NCBI GenBank assembly: GCA_900543275.1
Contig: UQQL01000059.1
Span: forward strand, 1-12,070
DNA from: an uncultured Collinsella sp.
Lineage (GTDB): Bacteria > Actinomycetota > Coriobacteriia > Coriobacteriales > Coriobacteriaceae
Reading direction: 5' to 3'
DNA length: 12,070 nt
Part shown: positions 6,244 through 12,070 of the stretch, one piece after another
Layout: the number at the start of each line of letters is the position of its first letter
Numbering within the stretch: the first letter of the stretch is position 1
Made by a program: the position numbers and the translations under genes
The notes under the pieces: generated by a model
The model's input: the letters and a program-made list of their open reading frames with translations, nothing else
Database searches by the model: none
What the model was told of the DNA's origin: nothing

Positions 6244-7692
6244 TTAATGCGCGAGGCGGTAGAAATTCATCGATGCCGCGCCCTCGGCGTGCAGCTCCAT
6301 CGCCGGAACCGCCGGCGAATAGGTACGGCTCGTAAGTGCCGCCTCGCCGCCATTTGCAAAAATCTCGACCATCGTAGTGTCCGAAAGCACGCGCAGGTCG
6401 CGAAGCTCGCTGAGCTCAATCGACCTCTGGTCGCGCCCATAGCCTTCGTCACCCATGTCGAGGGTAAGCATCCCGTCTGCATAGCGCACAAAGACACCCT
6501 TGCGGATTTCGAGCTCGACCATCTTGGCGCCCTCGCAGGAAACCACAAGATCAAACAGGCGGCCCGGCTCCTCAACGGTTTCACCGCCTATCGCGCGAAC
6601 GCAGTCACCGCGCATCCTCTCAATCTCGTGCGCCGGCCGCTGGCAGAGCTTACCATCGCGTATGCTCAGCTCTCGCGGCACCGTCAACGCGCACTGCCAC
6701 CCGCGCGCCACCGTCGGGTTTTCTGCCGTCGCGTCGGGGCAACCCGACCATCCGATCATCAAACGCCGGCCTGCAGTATCCTCAAAGGACTGCGGAGCAT
6801 AGAAATCAAAACCGGCATCGACCATCGGGGGCATGCCCTGCCCGACGATTTTAAAGCTCGGCGCCTCCCAATCGGCCTCGATGGAGAACCACACGCACTG
6901 ATGCGGATTGCGGTAATGCCAACCATCGGCAGGCACACCCTGCGGACAGCAAACGAGAATAAGCTCGCCATCGAGCTCAAACAGATCGGGGCACTCCCAC
7001 ATAAAGCCAAACTTCTCGTCCAACTCAATGCGCGTCGCATAGCTCCAGTCCTCAAGATTGCGCGAGGTATAGACAAGCACGCACCCGCGATCGTCTTTCG
7101 TACGAGCGCCGAGAACCATGTAGTAGATACCGTCGTGTTCAAGGATCTTGGGGTCGCGCACGTGCGTACCGATATCGTCGGGGTAATCGACCGGCCCAAC
7201 AGCTATGCGCTTCTCGCCCAATTCGTCGGGATTCTCGGCAACCATATGAATCTGGTTTTGCTCACGGCCCGTCAACACGTAGTCGTAATCATCGCGGTCA
7301 AAATGCTTAACGTTGCCGGTATAGAAGTAGTGAATCTTGCCATCACGTACAAAGGCAGAACCAGAATACGCTCCACTCGAATCCAAATCGGAATCGGGGA
7401 ACAACACGGGGCCGCGATTCTCGTACGTCACAAAATCCTTTGTCGTCAGATGGTTCCAAAGCACTGGACCGCCATGCGCAGCATCGAACGGATCGTATTG
7501 ATGATAGATGTGATACGTATCACCAATCTGAACCAAACCGTTGGGGTCGTTGAGCCAGCCAAGCTCAGGCTCCACATGGAACAAAAGCCTATCGGGGTCG
7601 GACGCGATGCGAGCCGCCGTCTCATCCTGTCCAGCTCGCCACTGCTCATAGTCCGCACGCATCACCTTGTTTTTTTGATTAAACATCGCCAT
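6244..7692 (-). CDS. scrB: GH32 sucrose-6-phosphate hydrolase (beta-fructofuranosidase)
   Basis: Retaining GH32 enzyme expected to cleave sucrose 6-phosphate delivered by the PTS into glucose 6-phosphate and fructose in the cytosol. The 482-residue product has the classical five-bladed propeller motifs: WLNDPNG (46-52; Asp49 nucleophile), YSGSA (109-113), RDP (179-181; transition-state aspartate) and ECPDLF (233-238; Glu233 acid/base). A C-terminal beta-sandwich follows (about 350-482), where FANGGEAALTSRTY is typical. There is no signal peptide, so it is intracellular. Two ATG codons are possible: 7692, and 7686, whose spacing to the AAGG upstream is better; the difference is two residues. 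It lies 95 bp after the permease gene with a hairpin between. Non-phosphorylated sucrose or fructo-oligosaccharide use cannot be excluded. Confidence 0.9.
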   Translation of the reverse strand: MAMFNQKNKVMRADYEQWRAGQDETAARIASDPDRLLFHVEPELGWLNDPNGLVQIGDTYHIYHQYDPFDAAHGGPVLWNHLTTKDFVTYENRGPVLFPDSDLDSSGAYSGSAFVRDGKIHYFYTGNVKHFDRDDYDYVLTGREQNQIHMVAENPDELGEKRIAVGPVDYPDDIGTHVRDPKILEHDGIYYMVLGARTKDDRGCVLVYTSRNLEDWSYATRIELDEKFGFMWECPDLFELDGELILVCCPQGVPADGWHYRNPHQCVWFSIEADWEAPSFKIVGQGMPPMVDAGFDFYAPQSFEDTAGRRLMIGWSGCPDATAENPTVARGWQCALTVPRELSIRDGKLCQRPAHEIERMRGDCVRAIGGETVEEPGRLFDLVVSCEGAKMVELEIRKGVFVRYADGMLTLDMGDEGYGRDQRSIELSELRDLRVLSDTTMVEIFANGGEAALTSRTYSPAVPAMELHAEGAASMNFYRLAH

Positions 7693-7714
7693 TGACCTTC
7701 TCGTCTATGGGAAA

Positions 7715-7745
7715 GGACGCTCGACTCACACGAGCCGAACGCCCT
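7715..7745 (-). terminator. Hairpin between permease and hydrolase genes
   Basis: A 5-bp stem, GCTCG (7719-7723) with CGAGC (7731-7735), has a 7-base loop. An outer GC-rich stretch (GGAC against GCCC, partly paired) adds to it, and on the minus strand TTTCCC follows. It lies inside the operon, 20-50 bp before scrB. It could be a weak terminator, an mRNA stabiliser, or a means of setting the ratio of permease to hydrolase. Confidence 0.4.
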
Positions 7746-7787
7746 TCCTCAAATGGACTTATCCTCAGATTACGCTGAACGGCTCAA

Positions 7788-9239
7788 CTAGAAGCTGACA
7801 TCGAAGCCAGCGCCAGCGCCCTCTTCATCAGTGGTCGGCACGCCCTTTGCCTTGTTGTAGGCAAAGATCAAGACGATCGGCACGATAAAGGCGATGAGAT
7901 TGCCAGCCACATACCACATGAGCGTCTCGGGCGTGACGATGAGCAGGCCAAGCACGCCGGTCAGACCCTGACCGATGGCGCGCACCTCAAAGAGCTTCAC
8001 GAAGGCACCGCCGCAGCCTGCACCGATGCAAGCGCAGATGAACGGGATGATCGAGTAGCGCATGTTTGCAGCGAAGATAGCGGGCTCGGAGATTCCGACC
8101 AGCGTCGGGATAAAGGACGACATGCAGATGTTGCGCTCTTTGGAATGCTTCTTATGAATGAGGTACATGCCGATGGCGCCGCCGCCCTGGGCGATAATGG
8201 AAACCGACCAGATGGCCTGGATGTAGTTGAAGCCAGTCGTGGCGACGAGGTTTGCCTCGATACCCTGGATGAACTGATGCGTACCGGTAACGACAAGCGG
8301 CTGCAGGAACGCGGCGAAGACAAAGGCACCAAAGACGCCCATCCTGTTGTACAGGATATCGATTACGCCGCCGAGGACGTCGCCGATCAGGTTGCCGAGC
8401 GGGCCGAACACGGTGAACAGGGCGACGTTAGCAAGAATCAGGGTAACGGTCGGGACAAAGACGAACGAAACGACCTCGGGGATGTACTTCTGGGCAATCT
8501 TTTCGACCTTGGCCATAAACCAGGCAGTCAGGATTGCAGGGAACACGCCGCCCTGGAAAGCAACCATGGGAATGGATAGCGGACCAAAGTTCCAGTACTC
8601 AGCACCCGTCGGGTCCATAACGAACGTGTTGCGGTTCATAAGGCTCGGGTGAACCATGACGATACCGACGAGGATGCCCAGGATCGGGTTACCGCCAAAA
8701 CGCTTGACCGCGCTGTACATAACCAGGACAGGCAGGTAGTCGAACGTGGTGGCGATAATGGCAAAGAAGCTTGCGAGGTTCTTGAGGAACTCGCTGTGAT
8801 CGGCGAGGCTGCCTTCCATGCCAAAGAGGCCGTTGGCAACGATCAGCGACTTAAGGCCGATGATGATTGCAGCGCCGACGAAGGCAGGAATGATGGGGAT
8901 AAAGATATCCGAGAATACCTTGAGGACCGAGAAGAACTTGCCCTTCTTGTCCGCCTCGGCGCCCTTGACCTCGGAAGCACTGATCTCCTTAATGCCCGTC
9001 AGAGCCATAAACTCATCGTAAACCTTGTTGACGGTACCGGTACCGAAGATGATCATGAGCTGGCCGCTGTTGTACAGCACGCCCTTGACGCCATCGATGT
9101 TCTCGAGCTCGGCCTTGTTGTATTTGCTCGTATCCTTGAGCACCAGACGCAGACGGGTCACGCAATGCGTGGCGCCCTCGATGTTCTCCAGTCCGCCGAC
9201 GTTGTCGACGACTTGCTGGGACACTGCCTTGTAGTCCAT
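7788..9239 (-). CDS. scrA: PTS sucrose-type EIIBC permease
   Basis: Membrane sugar transporter of the glucose-sucrose PTS superfamily that imports a sugar and phosphorylates it. The 483-residue product begins with an EIIB domain (about 1-85) carrying the phosphorylated Cys26 in THCVTRLRL. A short linker leads to an EIIC domain (about 105-465) with many hydrophobic helices and the sugar-binding motifs GTHQF (319-323) and GISEP (382-386). It ends shortly after the last helix, so no EIIA domain is fused; phosphate must come from a separate EIIA. The sugar is inferred as sucrose or a fructoside because GH32 genes flank it; by sequence alone a beta-glucoside or trehalose permease could look similar. 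The ATG at 9239 is preferred, with GGAG six bases upstream; an ATG at 9251 sits directly against AAAAGGA. It lies 45 bp after the first GH32 gene, clearly the same operon. Confidence 0.9.
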   Translation of the reverse strand: MDYKAVSQQVVDNVGGLENIEGATHCVTRLRLVLKDTSKYNKAELENIDGVKGVLYNSGQLMIIFGTGTVNKVYDEFMALTGIKEISASEVKGAEADKKGKFFSVLKVFSDIFIPIIPAFVGAAIIIGLKSLIVANGLFGMEGSLADHSEFLKNLASFFAIIATTFDYLPVLVMYSAVKRFGGNPILGILVGIVMVHPSLMNRNTFVMDPTGAEYWNFGPLSIPMVAFQGGVFPAILTAWFMAKVEKIAQKYIPEVVSFVFVPTVTLILANVALFTVFGPLGNLIGDVLGGVIDILYNRMGVFGAFVFAAFLQPLVVTGTHQFIQGIEANLVATTGFNYIQAIWSVSIIAQGGGAIGMYLIHKKHSKERNICMSSFIPTLVGISEPAIFAANMRYSIIPFICACIGAGCGGAFVKLFEVRAIGQGLTGVLGLLIVTPETLMWYVAGNLIAFIVPIVLIFAYNKAKGVPTTDEEGAGAGFDVSF

Positions 9240-9284
9240 GTTCCTCTCCATTCCTTTTCTAAATCATAAAACGGTTCGTTGCCG

Positions 9285-10667
9285 CTACAGAGACGCGATC
9301 GTTGCGTTTGCGCACTTGAGCGCACCGTCGGTGACGGTAAGCGCCACACCCTGGCCCTGCTTGTTGCAGAAGCGAGCGTTGAGCGCAACATCATCGACAA
9401 AGATGGTCGCGATGTCGTCGTCGACGACCAGACGCACATGGTGAGTGCCCTCGCCCTTAAAGAACAACGGACGCTCGAGGCCCATGTTGTTGACCTGGAA
9501 CCACGGATACTGGGGGGCCGCCGTAAACTCGAGTTCGCCCTCACGCAGGTTGGCGCGGAACTCATAGGCAAGACCGGACTCGGCGTCCTCGGCAAGCTTC
9601 ACCGAGAAGCCGGCAGCGTCACCGGCGAGCTCGATGTCGGCGTCGAGCATATAGGTAGAACCGGCATCCGCGGCGAGCACCTGCTCGACCTTGCCCGACT
9701 CGCACGAAAGCTCAAAGGCCTCGACTGCCTTAGCCTCGCCAAAGGCGCCAAGCATGCTGTCGGGAAGCTTGGTGCCGAGCGTTCCGTCGGCACGCTGAAC
9801 GATCTCGAGAGGCATAAAAGTGCCACCCCACAGGTAAGAGCTGGGGTCGCCGCCCTCGTCGCGCGTAGGAACCCAACCAAAGAGAACGCGGCGCTCGCCA
9901 TCAAATGCGGTACGCGCGGCATAGTACGCGCGGCCATCGAAGGAATCGTCCGCAGGAGTGATCCAAGGACCGTTGATGGAGCGAGACATGCGATAACGGG
10001 TCTTGTTGCCATCACTGTACTCGGAGAACACCAGATACCACCAGTCGCCCATCTTAAAGAGATCGGGCATCTCGAACATGGTGTACAAGCCCGGATTCCA
10101 CCAGTCGCCCTGGAACTCCCAGGTATCCAGGTCCTTGGAGGTGAACTTAACCAAACGACCGGTCATCAGACGCTTGTCCTCGCCCACACGCGTGCCGAGG
10201 ATGAGCATGTACTCTTCGTTCTCCTCATCCCAAAGCACAAAGGGATCGCGCCAGTTGCGGTCATCGTAACCCTCCTGGGGCGGAAGCAGCGTCTCGGCGA
10301 TGTTCTTCTCCCACTTGACGGCGTCGTCACTCGTTGCGTGAAGAAGAACCTGCTTCATCAAGCGTGCGCGGACCTTATCGCGATTGCAACCAGTGTAGAG
10401 CGCATGGTACTTGTCGCCCACCTTAAACACCGTGCCGGCATAAATGTACTGGTCGACTTCCTCGTCGCCGCCGCGCTCAAGGCTCTCGCCAAAGTCCTTG
10501 TAGTTGACGAAATCCTTGGTCGTAGCGAGTGCCCAGCCAAACGGCTCGCCGAAAGGTTCGGGGTTACGCGTGTCACGCTGATGATAGAGATAGAACGTGC
10601 CGTCCTCGCCGTACGGCATGATGTCGCCTACCCAAATTCCCTCAGGCTGGTAATACACCTTGTGCAT
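9285..10667 (-). CDS. Divergent GH32 family glycosidase
   Basis: First gene of the operon. The 460-residue product is a GH32-type five-bladed propeller with an altered nucleophile motif: WVGDIMPYG (12-20; Asp15) replaces WxNDPNG. The other two catalytic motifs are clear: WRDP (139-142; Asp141) and FEMPDLF (198-204; Glu199 as acid/base). A C-terminal beta-sandwich (about 320-460) ends in the characteristic VDDDIATIFVDD. No signal peptide is visible, so it acts in the cytosol. It is only distantly similar to scrB of the same operon, so this is not a recent duplication. From memory the motif set resembles the GH32 branch containing Aec43/FosGH2 of the E. coli fos locus, which suggests short fructo-oligosaccharides, but I cannot verify this. 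The ATG at 10667 has AAAGGA upstream; a GTG at 10685 overlaps that site. Confidence 0.86.
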   Translation of the reverse strand: MHKVYYQPEGIWVGDIMPYGEDGTFYLYHQRDTRNPEPFGEPFGWALATTKDFVNYKDFGESLERGGDEEVDQYIYAGTVFKVGDKYHALYTGCNRDKVRARLMKQVLLHATSDDAVKWEKNIAETLLPPQEGYDDRNWRDPFVLWDEENEEYMLILGTRVGEDKRLMTGRLVKFTSKDLDTWEFQGDWWNPGLYTMFEMPDLFKMGDWWYLVFSEYSDGNKTRYRMSRSINGPWITPADDSFDGRAYYAARTAFDGERRVLFGWVPTRDEGGDPSSYLWGGTFMPLEIVQRADGTLGTKLPDSMLGAFGEAKAVEAFELSCESGKVEQVLAADAGSTYMLDADIELAGDAAGFSVKLAEDAESGLAYEFRANLREGELEFTAAPQYPWFQVNNMGLERPLFFKGEGTHHVRLVVDDDIATIFVDDVALNARFCNKQGQGVALTVTDGALKCANATIASL

Positions 10668-10709
10668 CCGAGACTTCCTTTCCACGACATACTAACTCGG
10701 TACAATGGC

Positions 10710-10738
10710 AAGATATGTCAATCGTTTTCATATGTCAA
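10710..10738 (-). promoter_or_regulatory. Promoter of the sucrose/fructoside operon
   Basis: On the minus strand a perfect -35 box TTGACA (10738-10733) and TATCTT (10715-10710; four of six) are separated by exactly 17 bases. Transcription would start near 10703, leaving a leader of about 36 bases before the divergent GH32 start. Operator 1 occupies the whole spacer and operator 2 overlaps the -35, so a bound repressor would block polymerase. Confidence 0.65.
10716..10732. promoter_or_regulatory. LacI-type operator 1
   Basis: TGTCAATCGTTTTCATA is a 17-bp site with the central CG and flanking A/T half-sites typical of LacI-family operators. It is the first of two head-to-tail copies and fills the promoter spacer. 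The neighbouring LacI-family regulator is the obvious binder; binding is inferred. Confidence 0.65.
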
Positions 10739-10749
10739 ACGTTTTCACA
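10733..10749. promoter_or_regulatory. LacI-type operator 2
   Basis: TGTCAAACGTTTTCACA directly abuts operator 1 and is identical to it at 14 of 17 positions. Its left half supplies the complement of the -35 box. It is the most symmetric of the copies (AAACGTTT core). Confidence 0.7.
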
Positions 10750-10777
10750 TCAATACGTCTTTTCGCAGTTCCAGTCG

Positions 10778-10794
10778 TCGGCAAACGGTTGACA
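10778..10794. promoter_or_regulatory. LacI-type operator 3 (inverted)
   Basis: Read on the minus strand this is TGTCAACCGTTTGCCGA, sharing TGTCAA-N-CGTTT-N-C with operators 1 and 2. Its centre is 45 bp upstream of operator 2's. A weaker look-alike (12 of 17 identical) follows at 10799-10815, 21 bp further on. Confidence 0.55.
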
Positions 10795-10850
10795 TATGCC
10801 GGCGAACGGTCATCAGAGGCGTTTGAGGAATTCTTTTGGCACGGGATGAA

Positions 10851-11861
10851 CTACGCGGTTTTGCCCTCAATGAGTTCAACGGGGAGCTTGATATTCGATT
10901 CAGGATTATCGCCGTTAACAAGAGCGATGATGGATTGCGCCGCGAGCTCTCCGATGCGATCGATATCTTGGCGTACGGTTGTTAAGTCAGGCATAAACGT
11001 CATAGTGCGGCGGGCACCATCCGCGCCCACGACCTTAATATCGTCCGGAGCGCTCAAGCCGCGCTGCTTCATAATGTTGAGACAGATGGCCGCCATCGTG
11101 TCGTCTCCCGCAAAGATGCCGTCAATATCGGGGTTCTCATCGAGGATCTTCGCAACGACCGCGCTCTTTTCGTCATCGGGCTTAACGAACTCGACCTCAC
11201 GGACAAGCGCGGGCAAACCGGCCTGCTCAACAACATCGAGGTAGGCATCGGTACGCTTATTGGCAGGCATGCGCATGCGGCTATTGCTGCGCAGGCACAG
11301 GATGCGTGAACACCCGTCATCGATCAGGCGACGCGTGGCAAGTTCGCCGATGCTATAGCTGTCGCTCGCAATCTGAACAGAGGCCTCGCCAAGGTCGCAG
11401 TCGATACCAACCAGGCTCAAGCCCATCTCGGCATATGCCTCAGCACCGATATTGAGGGAGTTGACGATGACGCCGTCGACCATATTGCGGCGGAGCATGT
11501 CAATATAGGAACGCTCAAGATCGGGTCGATTGGCGCTGTTGCACAGCAACATCTTAAAGCCGTTTTCCGCCAACGTGCGCTCGACCGCCTGCACAACCTG
11601 AGCATGGAACGGGCTGCTCACAAAGGGAACGATCATGCCGATAAGGTTCAGGCGACCGTTGAGCATGGCACGGGCGATATCGTTGGGCGTATAGTTGATG
11701 CGCTCCATCGCGGCATGGACCTTATCGCGGGTTTCTTGGCTAATATAGCCGCGATTATTAAGCACGCGAGATACCGTAGTGGGCGAAACCCCCGCCACCG
11801 CTGCAACTTCCTTGATGCCAGGCTTAGCAGAATCCTTAGAACGAGCGCCCTCGCGAGCCAT
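10851..11861 (-). CDS. LacI-family transcriptional regulator (ScrR-like)
   Basis: Sugar-responsive repressor expected to control the adjacent operon. The 336-residue protein has an N-terminal helix-turn-helix, IKEVAAVAGVSPTTVSRVLN (16-35), the hinge helix YTPNDIARAML (57-67) that inserts into the central CG of the operator, and a periplasmic-binding-protein-like effector domain (about 72-336) with the typical IGMIVPFVSSPF start. The ATG at 11861 is chosen because GGAGG lies five bases upstream; the in-frame ATG at 11882 has no ribosome site and overlaps operator 4. It points the same way as the operon, with 183 bp between them that hold a separate promoter. The effector could be sucrose, a phosphorylated sugar or fructose; the sequence does not say. 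Confidence 0.92.
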   Translation of the reverse strand: MAREGARSKDSAKPGIKEVAAVAGVSPTTVSRVLNNRGYISQETRDKVHAAMERINYTPNDIARAMLNGRLNLIGMIVPFVSSPFHAQVVQAVERTLAENGFKMLLCNSANRPDLERSYIDMLRRNMVDGVIVNSLNIGAEAYAEMGLSLVGIDCDLGEASVQIASDSYSIGELATRRLIDDGCSRILCLRSNSRMRMPANKRTDAYLDVVEQAGLPALVREVEFVKPDDEKSAVVAKILDENPDIDGIFAGDDTMAAICLNIMKQRGLSAPDDIKVVGADGARRTMTFMPDLTTVRQDIDRIGELAAQSIIALVNGDNPESNIKLPVELIEGKTA

Positions 11862-11881
11862 AGCACCCTCCCCCATCAACA

Positions 11882-11898
11882 TGTCATACGTTTACATA
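11882..11898. promoter_or_regulatory. LacI-type operator 4 at the regulator's own start
   Basis: TGTCATACGTTTACATA matches the operator consensus and lies 20-37 bases before the regulator's ATG. A possible -10 box TATGCT (11911-11906, minus strand) is just upstream, which would put the site near the transcript start. This suggests autorepression. A half-matching site (11947-11963) lies about 65 bp further out. Confidence 0.6.
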
Positions 11899-12070
11899 CG
11901 AACAAAGCATACCCCAACAACAGCGGGAAGACGGTAACAGTACAAGTAAGTAAACGACTCATCCAAATAATTAGGAGAGTTTCGCCTAAAGGGTGACTAC
12001 ACAGGACCCCCGCCGGGCCGCTTTGGGTTACTTTCCAAAACATTTCCGCAGGACGCAAAGGGCTCCGCCG

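Noticed and set aside
6229..7695. Rightward open frame (488 codons) opposite scrB
   Set aside because: Same reason: it covers almost exactly the same span as scrB, has no recognisable domain and no ribosome site.
9279..10826. Long rightward open frame (515 codons) opposite the divergent GH32 gene
   Set aside because: It mirrors a gene with clear catalytic motifs. The antisense product is rich in low-complexity His/Leu/Arg runs, matches no family I recognise, and extends through the operators. GC-rich codon use leaves such frames open.
11970..12070. Possible structured RNA or gene start at the right edge
   Set aside because: There is a small TTTGG/CCAAA dyad and GC-rich sequence, but no open frame, ribosome site or complete structure is supported before the window ends.

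Overview
The window looks like chromosomal DNA from a high-GC, Gram-positive gut anaerobe of the Coriobacteriia, most likely Collinsella or a close relative. This is inferred from the gene content (sucrose-type PTS, pyruvate formate-lyase activase, DegV protein, GHMP homoserine kinase), the GC-rich codon use and the palindrome-rich spacers. No rRNA or marker gene is present to prove it. All ten protein genes found are intact, and nothing looks like a prophage, transposase, CRISPR array or toxin cassette.

Layout. A rightward homoserine kinase gene (thrB, 104-985) ends against a 187-bp near-symmetric palindrome (979-1165). Every other gene points left. Reading in their direction of transcription: a LacI-family regulator (11861-10851); a divergent GH32 glycosidase (10667-9285); a sucrose-type PTS EIIBC permease (9239-7788); a classical GH32 sucrose-6-phosphate hydrolase (7692-6244); a DegV lipid-binding protein (5966-5112); pyruvate formate-lyase activating enzyme (4925-4107); a membrane-anchored class A beta-lactamase-like serine hydrolase (3790-2693); MTA/SAH nucleosidase (2614-1874); and the ribosome-assembly GTPase YsxC/EngB (1834-1244).

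The best-resolved system is the sucrose/fructo-oligosaccharide locus (about 6244-11900). The permease would import and phosphorylate sucrose or a related fructoside. The downstream GH32 would cleave the phosphorylated sugar, and the upstream GH32 is a second, distant fructosidase. Four copies of a 17-bp operator-like motif are visible: two in tandem at the operon promoter, one inverted about 45 bp further upstream, and one at the regulator's own start. One copy exactly fills the spacer between the -35 and -10 boxes and the next covers the -35, so repression plus autoregulation is the natural reading.

The spacers hold several strong dyads: the 187-bp fold-back element, a 63-bp palindrome (3951-4013), a nested hairpin pair (4043-4084), a GC-rich hairpin after degV, two hairpins before degV, and one hairpin before thrB. 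Some are probably terminators and some may be dispersed REP/MITE-like elements. Telling these apart needs genome-wide copy counts. I see no clearly undescribed multi-gene system. The palindromes, the operator geometry and the divergent GH32 and serine hydrolase are the points worth following up.
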